Assembly (NCBI GenBank): GCA_963975885.1
Contig: CAXBIS010000008.1
Location: forward strand, 62,001 to 126,000
Reading direction: 5' to 3'
Source of the DNA: Pseudazoarcus sp963975885
Lineage (GTDB): Bacteria > Pseudomonadota > Gammaproteobacteria > Burkholderiales > Rhodocyclaceae
Length of the DNA stretch: 64,000 nt
The notes beneath the pieces are model-generated. The model saw only the letters and a program-made list of their open reading frames with translations. It searched no databases and was not told where the DNA came from. The position numbers and the translations under genes are program-made. Shown here one piece after another: positions 8,056-17,336 of this stretch. How positions within the stretch are numbered: position 1 is the first letter of the stretch; each line of letters begins with the position of its first letter.

Positions 8056-8894
8056 CGCTGGAACCGCTCCTCGCCCGTAAACAGAAGGTAGTGCCTGCCC
8101 TTGGCGCGGCCGAGCATGGTCAGGCCGACCTTGCGTGCGATCTCCCAGCCCATCTGCGTCAGCCCCGAGCGTGACACCAGCACCGGAATGCCCATCTGCG
8201 CGGTCTTGATGACCATCTCCGAGGTCAGGCGGCCGGTCGTGTAGAACACCTTGTCGCCGCCCTCAAGGCCGTCCAGCCACATCTGCCCGGCGATCGCGTC
8301 GACGGCGTTGTGGCGGCCGACGTCCTCGAAGAACATCAGGATGTCGCAACCACCGTCCGGGGTGGGCTGCGCGAGCGCGCAGCCATGAACGGCACCGGCG
8401 GCCTTGTAAACCGTGTCGTGCTTGCGCACCGCCTCCATCAGCGCGTAGTGCTGTGCTTCAGAAAAGGTCCAGTCGGTGGGCAGCTCCAGCGTGTCGATCT
8501 CGTCCATCAGGTCGCCGAACATCGTGCCCTGGCCGCAGCCGGTGGTCACCGTGCGCGTGGCCATCTTCTCCTCGGCGTTCTTCAGGCCGTTGCGGGTGGT
8601 GACCGACACTGCCTCGACCTCCCAGTCGACCTGCACCGAGGCGATCTCGTCGAGACTGTCGACCAGACGCTGGTTGCGCAGCCAGCCGATGGTCAGCGCC
8701 TCGGGTGCGGCGCCCAGCGTCATCAGCGTGACCATCTCGCATTTGTCGACGTAGATCGTCAACGGATTCTCGCAGGAGATCGAGGTCGGCACCTGCTCAC
8801 CATGCTCGTTGGTGGCCGGGATGGTAACGGTCAGCGGGCGGGTCGCTTCGCTCAGCAGCGGGCGGCGCGGTGCTTGCGGTTCGGGGTGATTCAT
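8052..8894 (-). CDS. fdhD: Formate dehydrogenase sulfurtransferase FdhD, variant active site
   Basis: 280 residues. FdhD passes sulfur from the cysteine desulfurase IscS to the bis-MGD cofactor of formate dehydrogenase, which needs a sulfido ligand for activity. The fold is supported by ENPLTIYVD, APEALTIGWL, the C-terminal DVGRHNAVDAIAGQM motif and TGRLTSEMVIK. The usual Cys-x2-Cys loop (E. coli C121/C124) reads TTGCGQGTMFG here: C120 is kept and the second Cys position is Gly123. It is first in a minus-strand pair with mobA. Confidence 0.92.
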   Translation of the reverse strand: MNHPEPQAPRRPLLSEATRPLTVTIPATNEHGEQVPTSISCENPLTIYVDKCEMVTLMTLGAAPEALTIGWLRNQRLVDSLDEIASVQVDWEVEAVSVTTRNGLKNAEEKMATRTVTTGCGQGTMFGDLMDEIDTLELPTDWTFSEAQHYALMEAVRKHDTVYKAAGAVHGCALAQPTPDGGCDILMFFEDVGRHNAVDAIAGQMWLDGLEGGDKVFYTTGRLTSEMVIKTAQMGIPVLVSRSGLTQMGWEIARKVGLTMLGRAKGRHYLLFTGEERFQR

Positions 8895-8930
8895 TGCGGT
8901 ACTGCCTTGCGTTTGCCAATGTTGCTCATT

Positions 8931-10106
8931 CTAGCGCGCATCGTCTCGTGCCTCCGGCGACGGGGGCAGCCACCACAGTGCGGAGAGCGTGCAGCAGGCG
9001 AGCGCGGTCATCACCCACAGCAGGCTCGCGAAACCGGCCTGGTGCACGACCGGCCCGAGCAGCCACACTGCGGCCGCGCCGGCGGAGAACGACACGGCCA
9101 GGCGCATGCCTGCCACGCGCGAGCGCATGCGGTCGTCGACATGGCGCACGATCATCGCCTCGGTAAACGGAATCGCGCCGAAGATCGCGATCATGAAGCC
9201 GGCCTGCAGCACATACAGCCACCATCCCTGGGCGTGCGCCGCAAGCGCCAGCAACGGAATCTGCACCGCGATCACGGCGATGTAGAGCGGCTTGAGCGTA
9301 TAGCGGTCGATGAGCCGGCCCACCGCCAGCTGGGCGAGCGAGGCGAGCGCATACACGCCGGCGAGCAGTGCGCCCAGCGTCGCCGGGTCGCCGGTGATCG
9401 GGGCGAGGCGCTCGCGCAGCAGTTCGTAGTTTGCGTTGGTCGAGAAGTTGAACAGCAGGCTGCCCGTTGTCGCCGCCAGCGTCATCACCACAAACAGCCT
9501 CACGAACAGCGCGCGAGGTACGTCCGGCCGGCTGCGGGCGCGACGAGCCGGCGGCAGTGCGTCGTCGCGCGCGAGGCGCGCGAAGGCGATGCCGCAGCCG
9601 ATCGCGATCGCACCCGGCACGGCGAAGGCTGCGCGCCAGTCCAGATACTTGACGAGAAAGCCGGTGACGATCGCCGCCAGTGCCACGCCCAGGTTGCCGG
9701 CCAGGCCGTTGACGCCCAGCGTCCAGCCCGGATGCGGGCTGGTCCGCACAAGCATCGGGATGCCCACCGGGTGGTAAATCGATGCGAAGGCGCCGAGCAG
9801 TCCCAGCGCGATGGCCAGTTCCAGCGGCGTGCGTGCGCACGCGACGAGCAGCGCGGCCGCGCCGATCCCGAAGAAGAAGACCAGCATCATCGGTCGCCGG
9901 CCCCACAGGTCGCCCAATCGGCCGGCGGGCAATGCGCCCAGCCCGAACAGGAAGAAGGCCAGCGTGCCATAGGGCATCAGCGCCTCCCAGCGTGGCAGGC
10001 CGAAATCGGCCGCAATGGCCGTGACCGCGGTGGCGAAGATGAGCAGGAACATGTGGTCGATCGCGTGACCGACGTTGAGCAGCCAGGCCGTCGCCCTCTC
10101 CTGCAT
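8931..10106 (-). CDS. MFS transporter, fosmidomycin-resistance-like
   Basis: 391 residues with about 12 hydrophobic segments in two halves. The signature GRLGDLWGRRPMM between helices 2 and 3 is the MFS loop motif. The AIDHMFLLIFATAV first helix and the FASIYHPVGIPML segment resemble the Fsr-like branch of exporters. The substrate cannot be told from sequence. It is divergent from tpx, with 114 bases between the starts, and is not obviously tied to the formate genes next to it. Confidence 0.82.
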   Translation of the reverse strand: MQERATAWLLNVGHAIDHMFLLIFATAVTAIAADFGLPRWEALMPYGTLAFFLFGLGALPAGRLGDLWGRRPMMLVFFFGIGAAALLVACARTPLELAIALGLLGAFASIYHPVGIPMLVRTSPHPGWTLGVNGLAGNLGVALAAIVTGFLVKYLDWRAAFAVPGAIAIGCGIAFARLARDDALPPARRARSRPDVPRALFVRLFVVMTLAATTGSLLFNFSTNANYELLRERLAPITGDPATLGALLAGVYALASLAQLAVGRLIDRYTLKPLYIAVIAVQIPLLALAAHAQGWWLYVLQAGFMIAIFGAIPFTEAMIVRHVDDRMRSRVAGMRLAVSFSAGAAAVWLLGPVVHQAGFASLLWVMTALACCTLSALWWLPPSPEARDDAR

Positions 10107-10220
10107 TCCCGCCTCCCATGAGCTTGCGGCCGAAGTGCTACACTTTCGCCGAGTTTATCGCGGCGAAGCCGTAAACAATTCACGCCGCGTTTCCCCAACC
10201 AAGACAACGGAGAGATCAAC

Positions 10221-10721
10221 ATGAGCCAAGTGACCCTCGCGGGCAACCCCATCGACGTCGCCGGTACCTTCCCCAAGGTCGGTGACACCGCTCCCGCCTT
10301 CTCGCTCGTCGACGGCAAGCTCGGCGACGTGACGCTGGACACCTTCGCCGGCAAGCGCAAGGTGCTCAACATCGTCCCCAGCCTCGACACCCCGACCTGC
10401 GCGACCTCCACGCGCAAGTTCAACGAATCCGCCGCCAGCCTCGCCGACACCGCCGTGCTGGTGATTTCGGCCGACCTGCCGTTCGCCGCCAAGCGCTTCT
10501 GCTCGACCGAAGGTCTGGACAACGTCGTGCCGTTGTCGACGATGCGCGGGCGCGAGTTCATGAAGAACTACGGCGTCGAGATTACCTCCGGCCCGCTGAC
10601 CGGCGTGACCGCGCGCGCGGTGATCGTGCTCGACAAGGACAACAAGGTCGTGCATGCCGAACTGGTGCCCGAGATCAAGGACGAGCCGAACTACGACGCC
10701 GCGCTCGCAGCGCTGAAGTAA
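10221..10721 (+). CDS. tpx: Thiol peroxidase (atypical 2-Cys peroxiredoxin)
   Basis: 166 residues, the normal Tpx length. The peroxidatic site is SLDTPTCATSTRKFNE (Cys60) and the resolving Cys is in SADLPFAAKRFCSTEG (Cys94), as in E. coli Tpx C61/C95. It reduces alkyl and hydrogen peroxides at the expense of thioredoxin. GGAGAG precedes the ATG. The gene is single, followed by a strong terminator, and no OxyR-type site was recognised in the short upstream region. Confidence 0.96.
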   Translation: MSQVTLAGNPIDVAGTFPKVGDTAPAFSLVDGKLGDVTLDTFAGKRKVLNIVPSLDTPTCATSTRKFNESAASLADTAVLVISADLPFAAKRFCSTEGLDNVVPLSTMRGREFMKNYGVEITSGPLTGVTARAVIVLDKDNKVVHAELVPEIKDEPNYDAALAALK

Positions 10722-10744
10722 TCCGCGTCGTACATTGCATGCCG

Positions 10745-10778
10745 ACAACGGCGGGCCGAGGCCCGCCGTTGTTTTTTT
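10745..10778 (+). terminator. Rho-independent terminator after tpx
   Basis: A 12-bp perfect stem (ACAACGGCGGGC / GCCCGCCGTTGT) with a CGAG tetraloop, followed by a run of seven T. It ends the tpx transcript. Confidence 0.93.
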
Positions 10779-10875
10779 GCGCCGGCCTACACTAAGCCGA
10801 CCGTGCGACATATCCTTGGACTCTCGCATGACGCCCCGGCGGCTCGCCGTACGAGGTTTCGCGACGGAGGACAGG

Positions 10876-11889
10876 ATGGATCTGGAAAGCTACGTGCGCG
10901 CGCTGCCCAAGGCCGAACTGCATGTGCACATCGAAGGCACGCTGGAGCCGGAACTGATGTTCGCGCTGGCAAGGCGCAACGGCGTCGCGCTGCCCTATGC
11001 CAGCGTCGGGGACACACGCGCTGCCTATGATTTTTCGGACCTGCAGAGCTTCCTCGACCTGTACTACGCCGGCGCTGCGGCGCTGGTCACCGAACAGGAC
11101 TTTTTCGACCTGGCCGTGGCCTATTTCGAGCGTGCGCATGCCGATGGCGTCGTGCATGCCGAACTGTTCTTCGACCCACAGACCCATACCGAACGCGGCA
11201 TCGCCTTCGAGACGGTGCTCGACGGGCTGGAGCGCGCCTGCAGCGACGCGCGAGCGCGCCACGGCATCAGTTCACGCCTGATCCTGTGCTTTCTGCGCCA
11301 CCTCAGCGAGGCGGATGGCTTCGCCACGCTCGAGCAGGCGATGCCGCATCTGGGCCGCATTCACGGCGTGGGGCTGGATTCGTCCGAGCGCGACCAGCCA
11401 CCGGCGAAATTCGCGCATCTGTTCGCGCGTTGCCGCGCGCTTGGCCTGCACGTCGTCGCTCATGCCGGCGAGGAAGGGCCGCCGGCCTACATCGTCGAGG
11501 CGCTCGATGTGCTGCAGGTGGAGCGCATCGATCATGGCGTGCGCTGCGAGGAGGATCCGGTGCTGGTCGAGCGGCTGGCGCGCGAACAGGTGCCGCTGAC
11601 GGTGTGTCCGCTATCCAACGTCAAGCTGTGCGTGTTCGAGCGGCTCGAGCAGCACAACTTCCGCCGCCTGATGGAGGCCGGTCTCAAGCTGACCATCAAT
11701 TCCGACGATCCCGCCTACTTCGGCGGCTATGTCGCGAAGAACTACGTTGACACCGCGCGTGCGCTCGAACTTTCGCGCGCCGAGCTGGCTCGCGTCGCGC
11801 GCAACAGCCTCGAGGCGAGCTTCGTCTCGGATGCCGAACGCGCGCCCTGGCTGGCACGCCTGGACGCGCTCGCCGCGGCCGCATCGTGA
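10876..11889 (+). CDS. Adenine deaminase (adenosine-deaminase-like fold)
   Basis: 337 residues. I chose ATG 10876 because GGAGG precedes it and the protein then starts MDLESYVRALPKAELHVHIE, the usual family start; longer frames add unrelated sequence. The zinc ligands are in H16-V-H18, the HAGEEG motif and NSDDPAYFGGY. Together with CPLSNVKLCVF, these match as I remember them the Pseudomonas PA0148-type enzyme, which was first called adenosine deaminase but acts on adenine, giving hypoxanthine and ammonia for purine salvage. Substrate specificity is inferred from this resemblance. Confidence 0.9.
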   Translation: MDLESYVRALPKAELHVHIEGTLEPELMFALARRNGVALPYASVGDTRAAYDFSDLQSFLDLYYAGAAALVTEQDFFDLAVAYFERAHADGVVHAELFFDPQTHTERGIAFETVLDGLERACSDARARHGISSRLILCFLRHLSEADGFATLEQAMPHLGRIHGVGLDSSERDQPPAKFAHLFARCRALGLHVVAHAGEEGPPAYIVEALDVLQVERIDHGVRCEEDPVLVERLAREQVPLTVCPLSNVKLCVFERLEQHNFRRLMEAGLKLTINSDDPAYFGGYVAKNYVDTARALELSRAELARVARNSLEASFVSDAERAPWLARLDALAAAAS

Positions 11890-12001
11890 GCCGGGTGGAA
11901 CCGCGGCGCCGCGCGCCTGTCTTGAAAGCGTTCCACACGCCGCGAATCGCGCGCTCCGATCGTCGGGCGCGGCGCAGCCTGACTACCACGGAAGACGCCC
12001 G

Positions 12002-13075
12002 ATGTCCCGACGCACGTCCCTGAACGCCTGTCTGCTCGCCTTCATTCTGTGCCTGTCGGCCTTCGCCGCCGCGCAGGGGCTGGAGGTCGTCGTCTCGCCG
12101 GTGCGCGAGATGCGCGTGGCCGATCGCATCGAGGCGCTGGGCACGCTGCGCGCCAACGAATCGGCCGCGCTCACCGCGACCACCACCGATACCATCGCCG
12201 AGATCCGTTTCGAGGACGGCCAGCGCGTGTCGGCCGGCGACGTGCTGGTGGTCATGAACAGCCGCGAGCAACTCGCCGAGCGCGCCGAGGCGCGCGCCTC
12301 GGTGGCCGAGGCGCAGCGCCAGTTCGAGCGCGTGCAGGATCTGGCGCGGCGCGGCACGGCGTCGGCGGCGCTGCTCGATCAGCGCCGGCGCGAACTGGAC
12401 ATCGCGCGAGCGCGCGTGGAAGCGGCCGAGGCACGGTTGCGCGACCGGCGCATCGTGGCGCCCTTCGACGGGGTGGTGGGGTTGCGCAACGTCTCGGTCG
12501 GCTCCCTGCTCACCCCCGGAGCCCTGGTCACGACGCTGCATGACGATTCGGTCATGAAGCTCGACTTCACGGTGCCCGAGCTGTTCGTCGCCATCGTGCG
12601 CCCCGGCCTGCGCGTCGAGGCGCGCAGTCGCGCCTGGCCGGACGAGGTGTTCCGCGGCGAGGTGGTCAGCGTCGGCAACGAGGTCGATCCGGTCACGCGT
12701 GCCTTTCGCGTACGCGCTCTGGTGCCCAACCCCGAGCGCAAGCTGCTGCCGGGCATGCTGATGACGCTCGCGCTGGCCGGGCGCGAGCGCGATGCGCTGG
12801 TGGTGCCCGAAGGCGCGATCCTGACGCAGGACCGCACGCATTCGCTGTTCGTCGTCGAGGAGTCGGACGAAGGCGCGAAGGCCGTGCGTCGCGAGGTGCG
12901 CCTGGGTATCCGCATGCCCGGTTCGGTCGAGATCGTCGAGGGGCTGGCCGGCGACGAGCGTGTCGTCACTCAGGGCGGGTTCCGGCTGGCCGACGGTGAT
13001 GCGGTGCGCGTGCGCGCGGTCGACGACGGCAGCCGTCCGCTGGCCGAACTGATCGGCAGGGACGCGACGCAATGA
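12002..13075 (+). CDS. RND efflux periplasmic adaptor (membrane fusion protein)
   Basis: 357 residues. A cleavable signal peptide (ending near AAAQ) is followed by the barrel-sandwich half VVVSPVREMRVADRIEALG, a short alpha hairpin rich in Ala/Glu/Arg (around residues 90-145), the second lipoyl half APFDGVVGLRNVSVGSLLTPG and the beta-barrel. It joins the inner-membrane pump to an outer-membrane channel. Its stop overlaps the ATG of the pump gene (ATGA), so they are coupled. No outer-membrane factor or regulator gene is adjacent, so the pump probably uses a TolC-like protein encoded elsewhere. Confidence 0.92.
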   Translation: MSRRTSLNACLLAFILCLSAFAAAQGLEVVVSPVREMRVADRIEALGTLRANESAALTATTTDTIAEIRFEDGQRVSAGDVLVVMNSREQLAERAEARASVAEAQRQFERVQDLARRGTASAALLDQRRRELDIARARVEAAEARLRDRRIVAPFDGVVGLRNVSVGSLLTPGALVTTLHDDSVMKLDFTVPELFVAIVRPGLRVEARSRAWPDEVFRGEVVSVGNEVDPVTRAFRVRALVPNPERKLLPGMLMTLALAGRERDALVVPEGAILTQDRTHSLFVVEESDEGAKAVRREVRLGIRMPGSVEIVEGLAGDERVVTQGGFRLADGDAVRVRAVDDGSRPLAELIGRDATQ

Positions 13076-16000
13076 TCCTGTCCGACGTTTCGGTCAAGCG
13101 GCCGGTCTTCGCGTCGGTCCTCGCGCTGCTGCTGGTGATCTTCGGCCTGGTGTCCTACCAGCAGTTGCCGCTGCGCGAGTATCCCGACATCGACCCGCCG
13201 GTGGTGGCGATCGAGACCAATTACCCTGGCGCGGCAGCCACCGTCATCGAGACGCAGATCACCGAACCCATCGAGGAAGCGGTGGCCGGCATCGAAGGCA
13301 TCGAGTACATCGAGTCGCGCAGCCGCGACGGCGAATCCGACGTGGTGCTTCGCTTTTCCATCGGCCGCGACATCGAGGCCGCCGCCAACGACGTGCGCGA
13401 CGCGGTCTCGCGCGTGATCGAGCAACTGCCCGCGGAGGCCGACGCGCCCGAGATCCAGCGCGTCGACGCCGACGCCGACGTGATCGTGTGGTGGAACTTC
13501 GCCTCCGACCGCCACACGGTCGCCGAACTGACCGACTATGCCCAGCGCTATCTGGTCGACCGCCTGTCGGTACTCGACGGTGTGGCGCGCGTGCGCATCG
13601 GCGGCGAGCGTGCCTACGCGATGCGGGTGTGGCTGGACCGCAACGCGCTGGCCGCGCGTGCGCTTACCGTGGGCGATGTCGAGTCGGCCCTGCGCGCCGA
13701 CAACATCGAGTTGCCGGCCGGGCGCATCGAATCGCACACGCGGCTGTTTTCGGTACGCGTGCAGCGCGAATTCCGCAGTGCGGAGGACTTCGCGCGGCTG
13801 GTCGTCGCGCGCGGCGACGACGGTCATCTGGTGCGCCTGGGCGAGATCGCGCGGGTCGAGCGCGGCACGGTGGACGATCGCAGCCTCTTCCGTGGCAACG
13901 GCGACCCCATGGTCGGTCTGGGTATCATCAAGCAGTCCACAGCCAACACCATGGATGTGGCGCGCGGCGTGCGTGACGAGGTCACGCGGCTGAACCAGAC
14001 GTTGCCCGAGGGCATGTCCATCGAGCCCAGCTTCGATTCGTCGGTGTTCATCGAAGGTGCGGTCAGGGAGGTCTATTCGACCTTGGCGATCGCCACCGTG
14101 CTGGTGGTGCTCACCATCTTCCTGTTCCTCGGCAGCCTGCGTGCGATCCTGGTGCCGGCCGTCGCCGTGCCGGTGTCGCTCGTGGCCACCTTCATCGCGC
14201 TGGCGCTGTTTGGTTTTTCGGTGAATCTGCTCACGCTGCTGGCGCTGGTGCTGGCCATCGGGCTGGTCGTCGACGACGGCATCATCGTGCTCGAGAACAT
14301 CCGTCGCCGCATGGACGACTACGGCGAGAGCGCGCTGCTGGCCTCCTTCCGCGGGGCGCGGCAGGTGGCGTTCGCGGTGGTGTCGACGACGCTGGTGCTG
14401 ATCTCGGTGTTCGTGCCGATCTCCTTCCTGCAGGGCGATATCGGCCGGCTGTTCTCGGAATTTTCGCTGACCATGGCTGCGGCCGTGGCCTTCTCCAGCT
14501 TCGTCGCGCTGACGGTGTCACCCATGCTCGCCTCCAAGCTGCTGCGCCCGCGCGACGAAGGGCGGCGCATCGTGCAGGCGGTGGACCGCGTGGTCAATGC
14601 CTTGCGCCGGCGCTATGCGGTGGCGCTGCGCGCGATGCTGCGTCATCGCGTTCTGGCCCTGGCCGGTTTCGTGCTGTTCGCCGGCGGGCTTGGCGTGCTG
14701 TTCACGCAACTCGAATCTGAATACGCGCCGAGCGAGGATCGCGGGGCGTTCTATGTGCGGGTCAACGGCCCGGAGGGTGCGACCCACGCGCTGATGGCGA
14801 CCTACATGGGCGAGGTCGAGCGTCGCCTGATGCCCTATGTGGACAGCGGCGAGGTGCAGCGCCTGCTGGTCATCTCGCCGTTGGGCGGCAACGATGCACC
14901 GGTCTACAACATCGGCATGGCCATCGTCGTGCTCGCCGACTGGGCCCAGCGCCGGCCCGCCGACGAGATCATGTCCGAGGTACGCGGGGCGCTGTCCGAT
15001 CTGACCGGCATCCGCGCCTCGGTATTCATGCGTCAGGGTTTCAGCCAGTCCAACCGCACGCCGGTGCAGTTCGTCATCGGCGGCGCGGGCTCCTACGAGG
15101 AACTGGCGCAGTGGCGCGACACGCTGCTGGCCAGGCTGGAGGCTGACAATCCGGGGTTGATCGACGTCGACTGGGATTACAAGGAAACCCAGCCGCAGCT
15201 CGAGGTGAAGATCGACTACGACCGTGCCGGGGCGCTGGGGGTGAATGTCGACACCATCGGCCGCACGCTCGAGACCATGCTGGGCTCGCGCCGCATCACC
15301 AACTACATCGAGGGCGGGCGCGAATACGACGTGATCGTCGAGGGCGAGCGCGAGCGCCAGCGCAGCCCGGACGCGCTCGAAAACCTCTACGTGCGCTCGG
15401 ACCGTTCCGGCGAGCTGATCCCGCTGTCCAACCTGGTTCAGCTCGAGGATTTCGCCGATTCGCGCTCGCTCTCGCGCTACAACCGCGTGCGCGCCATCAC
15501 CATCAGCGCCGGTCTGGACGAGGGCCTGACGCTGGGCGCCGCGCTCGAACACCTGGAGGGTCTGGCGCGCGAGCATCTGCCCGAGAATGTGGTCATCGAC
15601 TACAAGGGTCAGTCGCTGGACTACCAGACCGCCGGTGGCTCCATCGTGTTCATCTTCGCGCTCGGCCTGCTGGTGGTCTTCCTGGTGCTCGCCGCGCAGT
15701 TCGAGAGCTGGGTGCACCCCTTCGTGATCATCCTCGGCGTGCCCTTTGCGGTGGGTGGTGGCCTGTTCGGGCTGTGGGTGACCGGCGCCACGCTCAACCT
15801 GTACAGCCAGATCGGGCTGGTCATGCTGATCGGCCTGGCGGCCAAGAACGGCATCCTCATCGTCGAATTCGCCAACCAGTTGCGCGACGAGGGACGCGAG
15901 TTCCACGACGCCGTGGTCGAGGCCTCGGTGATCCGCCTGCGTCCCGTACTGATGACCGGCATCACCACTGTCGCCGGTGCGATTCCGCTGATTCTCGCCG

Positions 16001-16176
16001 CGGGGGCGGGCGCCGAGACGCGCGAGGTGATCGGCATCGTGGTGTTCTTCGGCGTGGCCGTGTCGACCGTGCTGACGCTGTTCGTGATCCCGCTGTTCTA
16101 CGAGCTGCTGGCGCGCAACACGGGCTCGCCGGACGACATCAAGCACCGGCTCGAAGCCGAGATGGCGCAGCGCTAG
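13072..16176 (+). CDS. RND efflux pump, HAE1-type permease
   Basis: 1034 residues, typical for AcrB-like transporters. Helix 4 carries GLVVDDGIIVLENI with the proton-relay Asp pair, and helix 10 carries GLAAKNGILIVEFANQL with the relay Lys. The two large periplasmic loops (about residues 35-330 and 560-860) are present. The N-terminus MILSDVSVKRPVFASVLAL is standard. It uses the proton gradient to expel drugs, detergents or solvents; the particular substrate cannot be deduced. Confidence 0.94.
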   Translation: MILSDVSVKRPVFASVLALLLVIFGLVSYQQLPLREYPDIDPPVVAIETNYPGAAATVIETQITEPIEEAVAGIEGIEYIESRSRDGESDVVLRFSIGRDIEAAANDVRDAVSRVIEQLPAEADAPEIQRVDADADVIVWWNFASDRHTVAELTDYAQRYLVDRLSVLDGVARVRIGGERAYAMRVWLDRNALAARALTVGDVESALRADNIELPAGRIESHTRLFSVRVQREFRSAEDFARLVVARGDDGHLVRLGEIARVERGTVDDRSLFRGNGDPMVGLGIIKQSTANTMDVARGVRDEVTRLNQTLPEGMSIEPSFDSSVFIEGAVREVYSTLAIATVLVVLTIFLFLGSLRAILVPAVAVPVSLVATFIALALFGFSVNLLTLLALVLAIGLVVDDGIIVLENIRRRMDDYGESALLASFRGARQVAFAVVSTTLVLISVFVPISFLQGDIGRLFSEFSLTMAAAVAFSSFVALTVSPMLASKLLRPRDEGRRIVQAVDRVVNALRRRYAVALRAMLRHRVLALAGFVLFAGGLGVLFTQLESEYAPSEDRGAFYVRVNGPEGATHALMATYMGEVERRLMPYVDSGEVQRLLVISPLGGNDAPVYNIGMAIVVLADWAQRRPADEIMSEVRGALSDLTGIRASVFMRQGFSQSNRTPVQFVIGGAGSYEELAQWRDTLLARLEADNPGLIDVDWDYKETQPQLEVKIDYDRAGALGVNVDTIGRTLETMLGSRRITNYIEGGREYDVIVEGERERQRSPDALENLYVRSDRSGELIPLSNLVQLEDFADSRSLSRYNRVRAITISAGLDEGLTLGAALEHLEGLAREHLPENVVIDYKGQSLDYQTAGGSIVFIFALGLLVVFLVLAAQFESWVHPFVIILGVPFAVGGGLFGLWVTGATLNLYSQIGLVMLIGLAAKNGILIVEFANQLRDEGREFHDAVVEASVIRLRPVLMTGITTVAGAIPLILAAGAGAETREVIGIVVFFGVAVSTVLTLFVIPLFYELLARNTGSPDDIKHRLEAEMAQR

Positions 16177-16191
16177 GGCAGGGGCCGGGAG

Positions 16192-16599
16192 ATGCGAGCG
16201 CTGCTCCTGCATCTTTGGCTGCTGCTCAGTTTCCGTCATCCGGGCAGCGGACTGCCCCGCACCTGGCCCCCGGTATTCGCGCTGATCGTGCTCGCCGCCC
16301 TCTTCGCCGCGCTGCGCTGGGAGGTGCTGCACGATCCCTATACCTTCCCGCGCGCGGTCGAGCTGTCCTCGATTGCGTTCGCGCTGTTCTTCTGGCTGGT
16401 CCTCATCGCGATGATCAGCACGCGTTTCGCTTCCGGCTATGCGTTGGTGTCGATCGGTGCCGACTGCGCGACGATGGCGCTGGCGCTGATCGGCCTGTTC
16501 GGACCCGGCGTGCGCATGGCGATCCTGTTCGTCGAGATCGTCGCGCTCGCGCGCCTGGCCACGGTCCTGCTGCGACGCGCCGGCTCGCGCGGCCATTGA
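16192..16599 (+). CDS. Small multi-pass membrane protein, unknown function
   Basis: 135 residues with about four hydrophobic segments (near residues 2-14, 28-42, 55-80 and 85-115). It follows the RND pump gene by 15 bases and may be co-transcribed with it. I recognise no family and no catalytic residue. The hydrophobic pattern and codon use argue that it is a real gene. Confidence 0.65.
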   Translation: MRALLLHLWLLLSFRHPGSGLPRTWPPVFALIVLAALFAALRWEVLHDPYTFPRAVELSSIAFALFFWLVLIAMISTRFASGYALVSIGADCATMALALIGLFGPGVRMAILFVEIVALARLATVLLRRAGSRGH

Positions 16600-16639
16600 A
16601 GCGTCTATCATCGGGCCATTGCACCCGAGAGCCGTGCCC

Positions 16640-17266
16640 ATGTCCGAGCCCGATCCGCATGCCATCACCCGTCTCGAGCAGCTGGACGCCTTGTTCGGCA
16701 GCGTCGCCGCGCCTTCGCTCAGGAAAGAGATCGACCATATTCACCCGCTGTACCGGCAGATGATCGAGGCTTCGCCCTTCGTCGTCGTCGCCACGTCCGG
16801 CCCGGACGGACTGGATGCCTCGCCGCGCGGCGACCCGGCCGGCTTCGTCGCGGTCGAGGATGAGCGCACGCTGCTGCTGCCCGAGCGGCGCGGCAACAAC
16901 CGTGTCGACTCGTTGCGCAATCTCGTCGTCGATCCGCGCATCGCGTTGCTGTTCCTGATTCCCGGCGTGGGCGAGATGCTGCGCGTCAACGGGCGCGCGA
17001 CGATCTCGGTCGCCCCGGCCCTGCTCGCGCGCTTCGCGGTCGGCGGCAAGCCACCGCGCTGCGTGACCGTGGTGTGCGTCGAGCGCGTGTATTTTCAATG
17101 CGCACGCGCCGTGCAGCGCGCCGGCCTTTGGCGGCCGCCGCCGACCGATGTCGGTGCGCGCGTGCCCAGCCCGGGGCGTATTCTCGACGCGCTGACCGGC
17201 GGCGAGGTCGATGCGCAGAACTACGACGCGGCCCTGCCCGCGCGTCAACGCGAAACTTTGTACTGA
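16640..17266 (+). CDS. PPOX-class FMN-binding flavoprotein (MSMEG_1061-like)
   Basis: 208 residues. Split-barrel fold of the pyridoxamine-phosphate-oxidase class: FVVVATSGPDGLDASPRGDP is the FMN-phosphate-binding start, then LLLPERRGNNRVDSLRNLV and the beta strands after it. Members reduce or bind cofactors or small molecules, and the true substrate is mostly unknown. ATG 16640 is preferred over the upstream TTG. No partner gene is evident. Confidence 0.82.
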   Translation: MSEPDPHAITRLEQLDALFGSVAAPSLRKEIDHIHPLYRQMIEASPFVVVATSGPDGLDASPRGDPAGFVAVEDERTLLLPERRGNNRVDSLRNLVVDPRIALLFLIPGVGEMLRVNGRATISVAPALLARFAVGGKPPRCVTVVCVERVYFQCARAVQRAGLWRPPPTDVGARVPSPGRILDALTGGEVDAQNYDAALPARQRETLY

Positions 17267-17336
17267 ATGCGCAGGGAACTTGCGTCGACCGGGGTCGTCG
17301 GACCACAATCGCCGACACGCACCCACCGAGGTCGTC

